The notes under the pieces are model-generated. The model was given only the letters and a program-made list of their open reading frames with translations, made no database searches and had not been told where the DNA came from. This document shows positions 14,655 through 23,077 of a stretch of 64,000 bases of DNA, one piece after another (within the stretch, counting starts at the first letter, position 1; each line of letters starts with the position of its first letter). Where the stretch lies: the NCBI GenBank assembly GCA_000471045.1, contig KI301992.1, forward strand, positions 1,806,060-1,870,059, written 5' to 3'. The position numbers and the translations under genes are program-made. The DNA comes from an actinobacterium LLX17 (GTDB lineage: Bacteria > Actinomycetota > Actinomycetes > Propionibacteriales > Nocardioidaceae).

Positions 14655-17627
14655 CTACTCGGCCGGCTCGTCGGCGGTGTCGTCTGCTGGCGGCGTCTGG
14701 CCCAGGGAGTCCTGCGCGCCGACGATCGCGGCGTTCATGGCCTCGATCTGCCGCTGGTAGCCGGCCAGGTCACCGGCGTTCAGGGCGTCCTGCGCCGCGT
14801 TGTACGCCGCCGACGCCTCGGCGAGCCACTCCGCCGTCGTCTTCGCGGGCGCGTCGCCGCCGGTGTCGGCGCCGTCGCCCGGATCGTCGCCGGTGTCGGC
14901 GGGCACCTGGCCCGGCTGGAGCCCGAGGGCGACGTTGAGCGCCTCCTCGAGCGTCGGGCCGAAGCCGACGTCCTCACCGAAGGTGACCGCCACGAACTGG
15001 AGCACGGGGAACGTGCCCTCGCTCGCGGTGCGCTGGATGTAGACCGGCTGCACGTAGAGCAGGGCTCCGCCCACGGGCAACGTCAGCAGGTTGCCACGCA
15101 GGATGCGCGCCTGCTCGGACTGCTCGAACTGCAGCAGAGCCTGCGTGACGCCTCGGTCGGTCTGGAACGAGTTGGCGATCTGTGACGGACCCGGCACCTG
15201 CGTGTCGCTGGGCAGCTGGAGGATCTGCATCTTGCCGTAGTCCTCGCTGCTCGACTCGGAGTTGACCGAGACGAACGAGGCGAGGTTCTGACGACTGTTG
15301 GGCAGGAAGACGCTGGTCAGCGAGAACGCCGGATCCTCCTGGCCCGGACGGCTCATCGACAGGTAGTACGGCGGCTGCAGCACGTTCGAGTCGCTGCCCT
15401 GCGTCGGGTCACCCGGCACGCGCCAGCGCTCGCCGTCCTCGTAGAACGTCTGGGCGTCGGTGACGTGGTAGCGGGCCAGCACGTCGCGCTGCACCTTGAA
15501 CAGGTCGACCGGGTAGCGCAGGTGCGACATCAGGCTCTCGCCGATCTCGTCCTTGTCCTCGACCACTCCCGGGAAGACCTTCATCCAGGCCTTGAGCAGC
15601 GGGTCCTCGGTGTCCCACTCGTACAGCTTCACGCTGCCGTCGTAGGCGTCGACGACGGCCTTGACGGAGTTGCGCATGTAGTTGATCTCGTCGGTCGGCA
15701 GCGCGGCCTGGGCGGTGCCCTGGGTCAGCGTGTCGGCCGTCGCGGTCTGCAGCGAGCGGTGCTCGGAGTACGGGTAGCTGTTGCTGGTGGTGTACCCGTC
15801 GACGATCCAGACCACGCGGCCATCGACCACGGCCGGGTAGACGTCGCCGTCGACCGTGAGCCACGGAGCGACCTTCTGCACGCGCTCGCGCGGCTCGCGG
15901 TCGTAGAGGATCTTGGAGTTCTCGTTGACGCGGCTCGACAGCACGATGTTCGGCTCGGCGAACTTCACGGCGTAGAGCGCCTTGTGGAAGAAGTTGCCGA
16001 CCGGGACGCCGCCCTCGCCGTCGTACGTGTTCTGCGTGGCCTGCGCCTCGCCGTCGGTGCCCTCGTCCTCGGCGGGCTCCTCGTCGGAGGCCGTCGTGCT
16101 GCCGCCACGAGGAATGTCGACCTCGATCGGCTCGGCACCGTCGGGACGGCCGACGATCGAGTAGGTGGGCGAGTTCTCGCCGAAGTAGATGCGCGGCGGG
16201 ATGTCGGTCTCGATCTCGCCGACCGGCGGGATGTCGCGCTGCACCCACACCGGCTCGCCCTGCGAGCCCCGCTGGTTGCCGCGAGCGGCGATGACGCCGT
16301 AGCCGTGGGTGTAGACCGTGTGGTCGTTCGCCCAGTTGCGCTGACCCTCCTGCAGGCCGTCGAGGTCGACCTCGCGGGCCGCGATGATGACGTCCTGCGG
16401 GAGATCACTGCCCTCGAGCACGTAACGGTCGACGTCGAGCGTGTCGGGCACCGTGTAGTAGCCGCGCACCTGCTGCAGCTGCTGGAACGCGTCGGAGATG
16501 AGCGTCGGGTCGAGCAGACGGCTGCTGACCCGGGACTCCGCCGACTCCGAGAGCTCCTGGGGCGTCAGCTCGGTGCTCGCGGTGTACTCGCGCACCTCGG
16601 AGTCGGCGACGTCGTAGGCGTCGCGCGTGGCCTCGATGTTGCGCGCGATGTACTCGCCCTCCTTGTCCGGCTCGGACGGGCGGACCTGGAAGGACTGCAT
16701 CGCGTACGGCCAGATGCCGCCGATCAGGATCGAGGTGAGCAGCAGCATGCCCAGTCCGATGCCGGGCAGCACCCACGAACGCAGCACGACCATCGCGAAG
16801 AACAACAGGGCGCACAGGATCGCGACGACGACCAGGATGTTGCGTCCCGGGATGCGGGCGTTCGCGTCGGTGAACCCGATGCCGTCGAACAGGGCCGAGT
16901 TGCCCACAGCCATGCCGTAGCGGTCGAGGTAGTACGAGAAGGCGCGGATCAGGACGGCCACGCCGACGAGCAGCGCCACCTGCACCTGCGCGGCGCGAGA
17001 CAGGCGCGGGCCACGGCCGACCATGCGCAGGCCGCCGAAGACGTAGTGCACGAACGCCACGACGAGGATCGTGATGATCAGCAGGGTGAACGAGAACGAC
17101 GTCAGGAAGCGCAGCCACGGGTAGTCGAAGACGTAGAAGCCGACGTCCTTGTTGAAGTGCGCGTCGGTGATGCCGAACGAGCCGCCGGCACGCCACAGCT
17201 GGAAGGTCTGCCACTGGCCCGCGGCGACGGAGCCGGCGAACGCCGTGAGGACGAGCCCCATGACGATGAGCACGGGCCGCAGGATCGGCGAGAGCGCCTG
17301 GCGGTACCGGAACGCGGGGTCGTCGCGGCGGGCCGGCGGGTTCTCGGGCCGGAAGCGGTGCGCGAGCCAGACGTTGAGCACGACGAAGCCGGCGAACAGC
17401 AGGCCGAGGCCGAGGAACAGCCCGACCCGGGTGAGCAGCACGGTGCGGAACACCTCGCCGTACCCGACCGACTTGAACCACAAGCGATCGGTGTAGATGG
17501 AGGTGAAGATCGACCCGATGAACAGCAGCAGGGCCACTGTCACGAGCGTCGGCACGAGCACCCGGCGACCACGATTCGGCGTCGGCGGCGGGGTCGTGGG
17601 GCGGTCGGATCCGAAGATGTCGCTCAC
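14655..17627 (-). CDS. UPF0182 family large membrane protein
   Basis: 990 residues, conserved in actinobacteria, function unknown (Rv3193c family). The N-terminal third has about seven membrane helices (first at residues 24-45). A long soluble, probably extracytoplasmic domain follows, then an acidic linker and a C-terminal helical tail with 'AEWLAEASAAYNAAQDALNAGDL'. The tail resembles the coiled ending of other members. GTG start at 17627 with aggag upstream. It is followed upstream by PPA1309 and the PDZ protease, the conserved order in this phylum. Confidence 0.95.
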   Translation of the reverse strand: MSDIFGSDRPTTPPPTPNRGRRVLVPTLVTVALLLFIGSIFTSIYTDRLWFKSVGYGEVFRTVLLTRVGLFLGLGLLFAGFVVLNVWLAHRFRPENPPARRDDPAFRYRQALSPILRPVLIVMGLVLTAFAGSVAAGQWQTFQLWRAGGSFGITDAHFNKDVGFYVFDYPWLRFLTSFSFTLLIITILVVAFVHYVFGGLRMVGRGPRLSRAAQVQVALLVGVAVLIRAFSYYLDRYGMAVGNSALFDGIGFTDANARIPGRNILVVVAILCALLFFAMVVLRSWVLPGIGLGMLLLTSILIGGIWPYAMQSFQVRPSEPDKEGEYIARNIEATRDAYDVADSEVREYTASTELTPQELSESAESRVSSRLLDPTLISDAFQQLQQVRGYYTVPDTLDVDRYVLEGSDLPQDVIIAAREVDLDGLQEGQRNWANDHTVYTHGYGVIAARGNQRGSQGEPVWVQRDIPPVGEIETDIPPRIYFGENSPTYSIVGRPDGAEPIEVDIPRGGSTTASDEEPAEDEGTDGEAQATQNTYDGEGGVPVGNFFHKALYAVKFAEPNIVLSSRVNENSKILYDREPRERVQKVAPWLTVDGDVYPAVVDGRVVWIVDGYTTSNSYPYSEHRSLQTATADTLTQGTAQAALPTDEINYMRNSVKAVVDAYDGSVKLYEWDTEDPLLKAWMKVFPGVVEDKDEIGESLMSHLRYPVDLFKVQRDVLARYHVTDAQTFYEDGERWRVPGDPTQGSDSNVLQPPYYLSMSRPGQEDPAFSLTSVFLPNSRQNLASFVSVNSESSSEDYGKMQILQLPSDTQVPGPSQIANSFQTDRGVTQALLQFEQSEQARILRGNLLTLPVGGALLYVQPVYIQRTASEGTFPVLQFVAVTFGEDVGFGPTLEEALNVALGLQPGQVPADTGDDPGDGADTGGDAPAKTTAEWLAEASAAYNAAQDALNAGDLAGYQRQIEAMNAAIVGAQDSLGQTPPADDTADEPAE

Positions 17628-17673
17628 TGGGCTCCTGAGTTACGGGGTGAGTCCGTGGATGGTGAACTCTACG

Positions 17674-18234
17674 TCACACGTGGGAATCGAGGGTCGTGGC
17701 CAGGATGGCCACCAGGCCGGGCACGAGATCGGGTCCTTCGAGCAGCTCGGAGTCCTCGTCGGGGCCACTCCCCTGCACGGCCCTCCTCCTGACAGCACTG
17801 TGCACCGAGCCGTCGCGCAGCACCGCGGCGACGAGGCGCACCTCCTGGCGCCCGGGGTGCGCGGCCAGGACAGCGGCCAGCTCGGCCGGGTCGTCGGGCA
17901 GGTCGGCCTCGGCCTCCGGCGGCAGCATCACGCGCTCGACCACCGCGGCACAGCCGTCGACGGCCTCGGGCCACTCGATCGCGGCCAGGTCGGCCTCGAA
18001 GGACTCCGCCGGCGGCACGCCGTCCTGCTCGACGGGCGTGAAGGACCCGTCGGCGCCATCGCCGAGCGTCTCGGCCAGCTGCGGCTCGCGAGCCACCAGG
18101 CCCGCGGTGCTGACCAGCGCGAAGAGGCGCGGCGCCTGGTCCCAGCCGCCTTCGCCCACGTGCTGCTCGACCTCGAGCGCCGCCCGGCGGACGGGAGAGT
18201 CGGGATGGAGGTGGGTGATGCCCTCATCGTTCAC
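17674..18234 (-). CDS. PPA1309-family conserved protein
   Basis: 186 residues. Recognised by 'EWPEAVDGCAAVVERVMLPPEAE' and its place between the PDZ protease and UPF0182. Soluble, no motif suggesting catalysis. The GTG at 18234 is preferred over 18240 because it overlaps the upstream stop as GTGA, the coupling seen repeatedly in this window. Function unknown; conserved neighbours suggest an envelope-related role (inference). Confidence 0.83.
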   Translation of the reverse strand: MNDEGITHLHPDSPVRRAALEVEQHVGEGGWDQAPRLFALVSTAGLVAREPQLAETLGDGADGSFTPVEQDGVPPAESFEADLAAIEWPEAVDGCAAVVERVMLPPEAEADLPDDPAELAAVLAAHPGRQEVRLVAAVLRDGSVHSAVRRRAVQGSGPDEDSELLEGPDLVPGLVAILATTLDSHV

Positions 18235-19349
18235 TCGCACGTCGGTACCTTCGCGTCCGGGTCGTCGGCGAGGGTCTCGAGCGCGTCGATCGCGTCCTGC
18301 AAGGTGCTGACCTCGACCAGCGTCATGCCGAAGTCGGTGCCGGTGGCGGCCTCCGGGCAGTTCTCGGCGGGCACCAGGAAGACCTCCACGTCGTCCTCGG
18401 CCGCACCGGCCATCTTCTGGCGGACACCGCCGATGCTGCCGACGGTGCCGTCAGCGTCGATCTCGCCCGTGCCGGCGACGCGCAGGCCGCCGGTGAGCTC
18501 GCCGGGCGTGAGCAGGTCGTAGATGGCCAGCGCGAACATCGAGCCGGCGCTCGGACCACCGATGCTGTCGCCGACGTTGTTGGTGATCTCGAACGGGAAG
18601 GTGAACGTCGACCCCAGCCCCACGCCCACGCGGGGCACGTCGGGGTCGTCGTCCGCGGGACGCGTCGTGACGGTGACGTCGGAGGTCTGACCGTCGCGGC
18701 GGATCGAGAGCGTCACGTCGTCACCGGGCGTGAGACTGCTGATGAGGTCGACGGCCTCGGAGGGCACCGCGACCGGCTGGCCGTTCACGGCGAGGATCAC
18801 GTCGTCGGCCTCGAGCGCGTCCGCGCCGGCACCCTCGGGATCGACGGAGGCCACCACGACCGCCTCGGGGACGGTGTATCCGGCGGCCCGCAGCGCTGCG
18901 ACGCGCGAGGAGTCCTTCGACGACGAGAGCTGGGCGGCCGACGCCTCCCGCGACTGGTCGGCCGTGGTGCCCTCGGGGTAGATCAGCGAGCGCGGCACCA
19001 CGTTGACGTCGTCGTCGAAGTAGCCCTCGATGGCCTCGACGAACGTCACGTCGGACGACACCGACGTGACCGAGACCGTCGTGAAGTCCAGGGAGCCGCT
19101 GACCGGGTACGTCGTGACCGAGGGGTCGACCTCGAGCATCCGCTGCCCGTCGAAGTCGCCCAGGGTGTCGAAGACCGGACCGGGGCGCATCGTCACGTAC
19201 GGCACGGGGACGATGAACGCGACAGCCGTCAGGGCGATGACCGAGATGGCGGAGACGACGGCCGTGACGTAGCGCCGGTCCAGGTGCTGCTGGGACTCGG
19301 GCGGACGAGACGCGCCGGGCTCGCTGGCGGCACTGAAGGGGTCGGACAC
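18231..19349 (-). CDS. YlbL-type PDZ / Lon-like (S16) membrane protease
   Basis: 372 residues. One N-terminal membrane helix (about 27-50), a PDZ domain (about 160-230) and a Lon-type serine protease domain with catalytic S267 in 'GGPSAGSMF' and K312 in 'GGVRQKMAGA'. It probably degrades or processes membrane or exported proteins on the outer face. GTG start at 19349; TAGGGT lies 7 bases upstream, so the message is likely leaderless. Coupled to PPA1309 by a 4-base overlap. Confidence 0.93.
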   Translation of the reverse strand: MSDPFSAASEPGASRPPESQQHLDRRYVTAVVSAISVIALTAVAFIVPVPYVTMRPGPVFDTLGDFDGQRMLEVDPSVTTYPVSGSLDFTTVSVTSVSSDVTFVEAIEGYFDDDVNVVPRSLIYPEGTTADQSREASAAQLSSSKDSSRVAALRAAGYTVPEAVVVASVDPEGAGADALEADDVILAVNGQPVAVPSEAVDLISSLTPGDDVTLSIRRDGQTSDVTVTTRPADDDPDVPRVGVGLGSTFTFPFEITNNVGDSIGGPSAGSMFALAIYDLLTPGELTGGLRVAGTGEIDADGTVGSIGGVRQKMAGAAEDDVEVFLVPAENCPEAATGTDFGMTLVEVSTLQDAIDALETLADDPDAKVPTCE

Positions 19350-19445
19350 GCGCTCAACCCTAGGGCGTCAGGGCAACCGCGACCCGGCAGCCGAGCGACT
19401 TCTCAGGCAGTCCTCGGGCTGGGCGCCGATCGGTATCGTGGCTGC

Positions 19446-20750
19446 ATGCCCGAGAACGGCCCCGACGGGCCCGAAGACACCCCGGACCGCGACCCGAAGC
19501 GGCCCGATCCCAACAACCCCTTCGCCGGCACGCCGCTCGAGGCGCTGTTCGGTCAGTTCTCCGCCGGTGGGGGTGTTCCCGACCTCGGCGCCCTGATGGG
19601 CCAGATGCAGCAGATGTTCACCCAGCAGCACGACGGGCCCATCGACCGCCAGACCGCGGTCGACGTCGCTCGCCGCACGTCCGCCGCCGCGGGACCCGAC
19701 CCGTCGCCCACGAGCCAGCAGCAGGGGTCGGTCGACGACGCCGTCCGCCTGGCCGAGACGTGGCTCGACCGCGCCACCACCATCCCCGTCGGCGCCACCA
19801 GCTCGACGGCCTGGAGCCGTGCTGACTGGATCGAGCAGACCGCTCCCACCTGGCACACGCTGGTCGAGCCCGTCGCCGAGCACGTCGTCGGCGCGATGGG
19901 CGACGCGATGCCGGCCGAGCTGAAGGCGATGGCCGGTCCCTTGATCGGCATGCTGACCCAGGCCGGCGGCGCGCTGTTCGGCCAGCAGCTGGGGCAGGCG
20001 CTCGGCGCGCTGTCCGGCGAGGTCGCCACCTCCACCGACATCGGCCTGCCGCTGGGGCCCGACCGGGTCGCCGCCGTGCTGCCCGGTGGCGTGGCCGCGT
20101 TCGGCGAGGGCCTCGAGGTCGCACGCACCGACGTGATGCTCTACCTGGTGCTGCGCGAGTGCGCGCACCACCGCCTCTTCCAGCACGCCGCGTGGTTGCG
20201 ACCCGCCCTGCTGAGCGCGATCGAGGAGTACGGTCGCGGCGCCCGCATCGACCTCAGCGCCATCGAGGGCAAGCTGACCGGCTTCGACCCCAGCCGCCCC
20301 GACGAGATCGCCGAGGCCATGCAGAACGGGCTGTTCGAGCCTGAGCCCACCCCTGAGCAGCGACAGGCGCTCGAGCGTCTCGAGCTCCTGCTGGCCCTGG
20401 TGGAGGGCTGGGTCGACGAGGTGGTCGCCCAGGCCACGGAGGGCACGATGCCCGCTGCTGGTGCGCTCGCGGAGGCCATGCGCCGCCGTCGGGCCACGGG
20501 TGGTCCCGCCGAGCGCACCTTCGCGAGCCTGGTGGGCCTGGAGCTGCGCCCCCGCCGGTTGCGCGACGCGGCCAACCTGTGGGCCGCGGTGCGCGACCGA
20601 CAGGACGCCGAGGCCCGCGACCGTCTCTGGTCGCACCCGGACCTGCTGCCGACCGCTGGCGACCTGGACGATCCGCTGGGCTTCGCCGACCAGACGCCGG
20701 ACGACGTCGACGAAGCGATCGGGCGGCTGCTCGACGACACCGGCGAGTGA
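19446..20750 (+). CDS. Zincin_2-type (DUF2342) putative metalloprotease, coenzyme F420-associated family
   Basis: 434 residues. The family motif 'LRECAHHRLFQHAAWL' (about 236-252) is the zincin-like helix; residues E238, H241 and H242 are candidates for the metal site. The N-terminus is Pro/Asp-rich and probably unfolded. Cytoplasmic (no signal peptide). Known: this family is conserved in actinobacteria beside the PDZ protease (Rv3195-like); activity is unproven. ATG at 19446 chosen because TATCGT (19434-19439) lies exactly 6 bases upstream, as in other leaderless genes here. GTGA overlap with the NUDIX gene. Confidence 0.9.
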   Translation: MPENGPDGPEDTPDRDPKRPDPNNPFAGTPLEALFGQFSAGGGVPDLGALMGQMQQMFTQQHDGPIDRQTAVDVARRTSAAAGPDPSPTSQQQGSVDDAVRLAETWLDRATTIPVGATSSTAWSRADWIEQTAPTWHTLVEPVAEHVVGAMGDAMPAELKAMAGPLIGMLTQAGGALFGQQLGQALGALSGEVATSTDIGLPLGPDRVAAVLPGGVAAFGEGLEVARTDVMLYLVLRECAHHRLFQHAAWLRPALLSAIEEYGRGARIDLSAIEGKLTGFDPSRPDEIAEAMQNGLFEPEPTPEQRQALERLELLLALVEGWVDEVVAQATEGTMPAAGALAEAMRRRRATGGPAERTFASLVGLELRPRRLRDAANLWAAVRDRQDAEARDRLWSHPDLLPTAGDLDDPLGFADQTPDDVDEAIGRLLDDTGE

Positions 20751-21346
20751 GCGGGACCCTTCACGCCGACGCGGTCGCCCGGTTGACCGACTGGGTGGCA
20801 CCGAGCGCTGACCAGGAAGAGCTGCGGGACCTGTACCTGCAGCACCTGGCGACGCATCCCGACGCTCCCTACCGGGAGTGCCGGCCCGACCACCTGACGA
20901 CGAGCCTGCTGGTGGTCTCGGCCGACCACCGGCGCGTGCTGCTGACCCTGCACCCCAAGGCCGGGATGTGGCTGCAGACCGGTGGACACTGCGAGCTCGG
21001 CGACACCACCCTCGTGGCGGGGGCCGCCCGTGAGGGGCTCGAGGAGTCGGGCATCGCCGGGCTGTGGGTCGACCCGGTGCCGGTGCTGCTGTCCCGGCAC
21101 GCCGTGCCGTTCTGCGGTCGATCCGCAGGATCGACGGAGGTGCCCCACCACTTGGACGTGCAGTTCGTGGCAGTGGCGCCGGCCGACGCGCAGGCGACGG
21201 CCTCGGACGAGTCCGACGACCTGCGCTGGTTCGCCGTGGACGAGCTGCCCGACCTGACCGACGACGACCTGCGGCGCCTGGTCAGCGCTGGAACTCGACG
21301 CCTTCGAGGAACCCCCGGGCCCGTTGGGTCTGCGGGTACGCGCTGA
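20747..21346 (+). CDS. NUDIX hydrolase
   Basis: 199 residues. The NUDIX box is readable: 'GGHCELGDTTLVAGAARE' continuing into 'GLEESGI', with Asp in place of the first Glu. It hydrolyses a nucleoside diphosphate linked to some group X; the substrate is not predictable. GTG start overlaps the stop of the zincin gene (GTGA), so translation is coupled. Its last 65 bases overlap the 3' end of the convergent YgjP-like gene. Confidence 0.88.
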   Translation: MSGTLHADAVARLTDWVAPSADQEELRDLYLQHLATHPDAPYRECRPDHLTTSLLVVSADHRRVLLTLHPKAGMWLQTGGHCELGDTTLVAGAAREGLEESGIAGLWVDPVPVLLSRHAVPFCGRSAGSTEVPHHLDVQFVAVAPADAQATASDESDDLRWFAVDELPDLTDDDLRRLVSAGTRRLRGTPGPVGSAGTR

Positions 21347-21770
21347 GCAGCTGCCAGAAGCGTGGCGTGTGGTCGGTCTCGATCAGGTGCGCCAGCTCGT
21401 GCAGCAGGACGTAGTCGACGACCCACGGCGGCATGTTCTGCAGATGGTGCGAGAGGCGGATCTCGCCGGTGTCCGGGGTGCACGAGCCCCAGCGGCGGTG
21501 CTGGTTGGTGACCCAGCGGACGCTCGTGGGTGTGGCCCGAGCCTGCAGGTAGGTGGCCGACAGCGTGGCCGCGCGACTCTCGAGGTCGACGTCACCCACG
21601 CGCCGCTTGGCATCGCGCCGCTCGAGCTTGGCGACCAGCTGGTCGACGGCGCGCCGTTCGTCTTCGGGCGACAGGCCGGCCGGCACCATGACGATGAGGC
21701 GGTCGCCCTCGCGCCGGGCCTCGATGGTGCGACGGCGTCGGGCGCTGCGCCGGATCTCGATCTCCTCCAC
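21282..21770 (-). CDS. YgjP-like (DUF45) zinc metallopeptidase-type protein
   Basis: 162 residues. Zinc motif 'HELAHLIETDHTPRFW' gives the three His ligands and catalytic Glu of the YgjP/WLM fold, with the family's 'RWGSC' motif upstream. Cytoplasmic. The family's physiological substrate is unknown. The GTG at 21770 is chosen because the protein then begins 'MEEIEIRRSARRRRTIE', as in relatives, and TAGGTT lies 7 bases upstream (leaderless). Its 3' end overlaps the NUDIX gene by 65 bases on opposite strands. Confidence 0.9.
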   Translation of the reverse strand: MEEIEIRRSARRRRTIEARREGDRLIVMVPAGLSPEDERRAVDQLVAKLERRDAKRRVGDVDLESRAATLSATYLQARATPTSVRWVTNQHRRWGSCTPDTGEIRLSHHLQNMPPWVVDYVLLHELAHLIETDHTPRFWQLLSAYPQTQRARGFLEGVEFQR

Positions 21771-21808
21771 GCAGGCGAACCTAGTCGGTCGCACCCACAG
21801 GTCGAGCG

Positions 21809-21886
21809 TCGTCCACCGGGTTGTCCACACCCCCGGACGGCGATTCACACAACGTCGTCCACAGGTCCGTCCACAAGCGTGGACAA
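21809..21886. promoter_or_regulatory. Cluster of five DnaA-box-like 9-mers
   Basis: TCGTCCACC (21809), TTGTCCACA (21821), TCGTCCACA (21855), CCGTCCACA (21867) on the + strand and TTGTCCACG (complement of 21878-21886). TTGTCCACA is the common actinobacterial DnaA box. They fill the divergent region between the YgjP-like and DUF5679 genes. No replication-initiation gene is nearby, so this is not oriC; it may be a DnaA-binding control or titration site. Confidence 0.4.
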
Positions 21887-21903
21887 AAGACCTGCTCGGG
21901 CCA

Positions 21904-21933
21904 TTGACGACACGCCGATCCGGCACTTACCGT
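21904..21933 (+). promoter_or_regulatory. Putative promoter of the DUF5679 gene
   Basis: TTGACG (21904-21909), 18-bp spacer, TACCGT (21928-21933), 57 bp upstream of the start codon. A further TANNNT (TACGCT, 21944-21949) lies between. Confidence 0.4.
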
Positions 21934-21990
21934 TCGCTCCCACTACGCTGAACGTGACCGACATCACACGGATACCCGAAGGAGACCGAC

Positions 21991-22149
21991 ATGACCGAGA
22001 CGTGGAGCGGTGAGTTCTACTGCGTGAAGTGTCGCGACAAGCGCGAGGCGTCCGGCGAGATCCGGGTGAACGAGAAGGGCACCAAGATGGCCAAGGCCAC
22101 CTGCCCCGTGTGCAGCACCAATCTCAACCGGATCCTCGGCAAGGCCTGA
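21991..22149 (+). CDS. DUF5679 small zinc-ribbon protein
   Basis: 52 residues. Two CxxC pairs ('YCVKCRD' and 'TCPVCSTNL') form a zinc ribbon; the middle is 'GTKMAKA', typical of DUF5679. RBS gaaggag at 21979-21985, 5 bases before the ATG, unlike the leaderless neighbours, so it may be strongly translated. Function unknown. Next gene begins within 50 bases. Confidence 0.85.
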   Translation: MTETWSGEFYCVKCRDKREASGEIRVNEKGTKMAKATCPVCSTNLNRILGKA

Positions 22150-22194
22150 CCCTGTGGACGTGGCCGGGACATCCGGTCGCGGACGCACGACGCT

Positions 22195-23073
22195 GTGGCC
22201 ATGGTTCGCCGACCCGTTCTCAGACCCGGCTGCCGTGTGCTGCGACGCGACGCCGAGCACGTGCAGGTCGGGACGTGGCCTCCCGTCGTGCTGCCCGACA
22301 CCCCCGCTGTACGCGCCGTGCTGCAGGCCGTCGACGGCGTGCGTGACACCCGACGGGTGACACGGGTCGCGGCGCAGCGCTCCGGGCTCGACGAGGAGAC
22401 GCTGCGAGCGACCCTCGCCGACCTGCACCGCGCCGGTGCGGTCGTCGACGCGACGGGGTGGCCGGCGTCCGCCCCCGTGGACGAGGTGCATGCCGCCGTG
22501 CTTCGTGGTGACGATCCGACAGGCGTCGCGCGCCGTCGAGGCTTCGCGGTGCAGGTGCACGCCCCGGGATCCGCCAGCGGACTCGGCCGGCTCGTCACGC
22601 TGGGCGCCGAGCTCGGCGGCCTGTCGGTTGCGGACCCGAACCAGGAGCCAGAGCTGCTCGTGGTGGCCTCCGTGGGTGAGCCGGCCCGCGACAGCATCGA
22701 CTCCGCGAGCCAGAGCGGCATGCGTGTCCTCCCCGTCGTGCTCGCCGAAGGTCGGGCGGTCGTCGGACCGTGGGTGCACCGCGGGCACACCCCGTGCCTG
22801 CGGTGCGCCGATGCCGGGGAGACCCGCTGGGGTGGCCGTCCGGCCCTGCTCCCGGCCGATCGGGGCTTCGACCGACCCCACGGGGTCGGCGTCTCGGTGC
22901 TGCAGGCCGCTGCGGCCCTGGTCGTGGGCGACGCCCTGGCGGCGGCTGACGGGAAGCGTCCGGTCACGGTGGGGAGCCGCTGGGTCCTGGGCGCCCGACC
23001 GGGCGCCGCTGCGCACCGGGACGTCGCCTTCGCGCCGGAATGCTCGTGCCATCTGTTCGCACCCGTATCCTGA
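22195..23073 (+). CDS. Cyclodehydratase-like (TOMM E1-type) domain protein, Rv3196-like position
   Basis: 292 residues. The N-terminus ('VLRPGCRVLRRDAEHVQVG') and the later 'GPWVHRGHTPCLRCADAGE' with its CxxC resemble the E1/ThiF-like cyclodehydratase domain of thiazole/oxazole peptide synthesis. There is no precursor peptide, YcaO or dehydrogenase nearby and no clear ATP-binding motif, so a housekeeping role is likelier. Start uncertain: GTG 22195 or ATG 22201. A conserved hypothetical occupies this slot in mycobacteria. Ends 4 bases before the ABC1 kinase gene. Confidence 0.72.
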   Translation: MAMVRRPVLRPGCRVLRRDAEHVQVGTWPPVVLPDTPAVRAVLQAVDGVRDTRRVTRVAAQRSGLDEETLRATLADLHRAGAVVDATGWPASAPVDEVHAAVLRGDDPTGVARRRGFAVQVHAPGSASGLGRLVTLGAELGGLSVADPNQEPELLVVASVGEPARDSIDSASQSGMRVLPVVLAEGRAVVGPWVHRGHTPCLRCADAGETRWGGRPALLPADRGFDRPHGVGVSVLQAAAALVVGDALAAADGKRPVTVGSRWVLGARPGAAAHRDVAFAPECSCHLFAPVS

Positions 23074-23077
23074 CGTC

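Noticed and set aside
15465..17792. 775-residue open frame opposite UPF0182
   Set aside because: Antisense artefact; the minus strand encodes a well-known family.
21809..21886. Replication origin
   Set aside because: DnaA-box-like sites only; no dnaA/dnaN, no AT-rich unwinding region.
22195..23073. Thiazole/oxazole peptide (TOMM) biosynthetic cluster
   Set aside because: No YcaO, dehydrogenase or precursor gene; conserved housekeeping neighbours instead.
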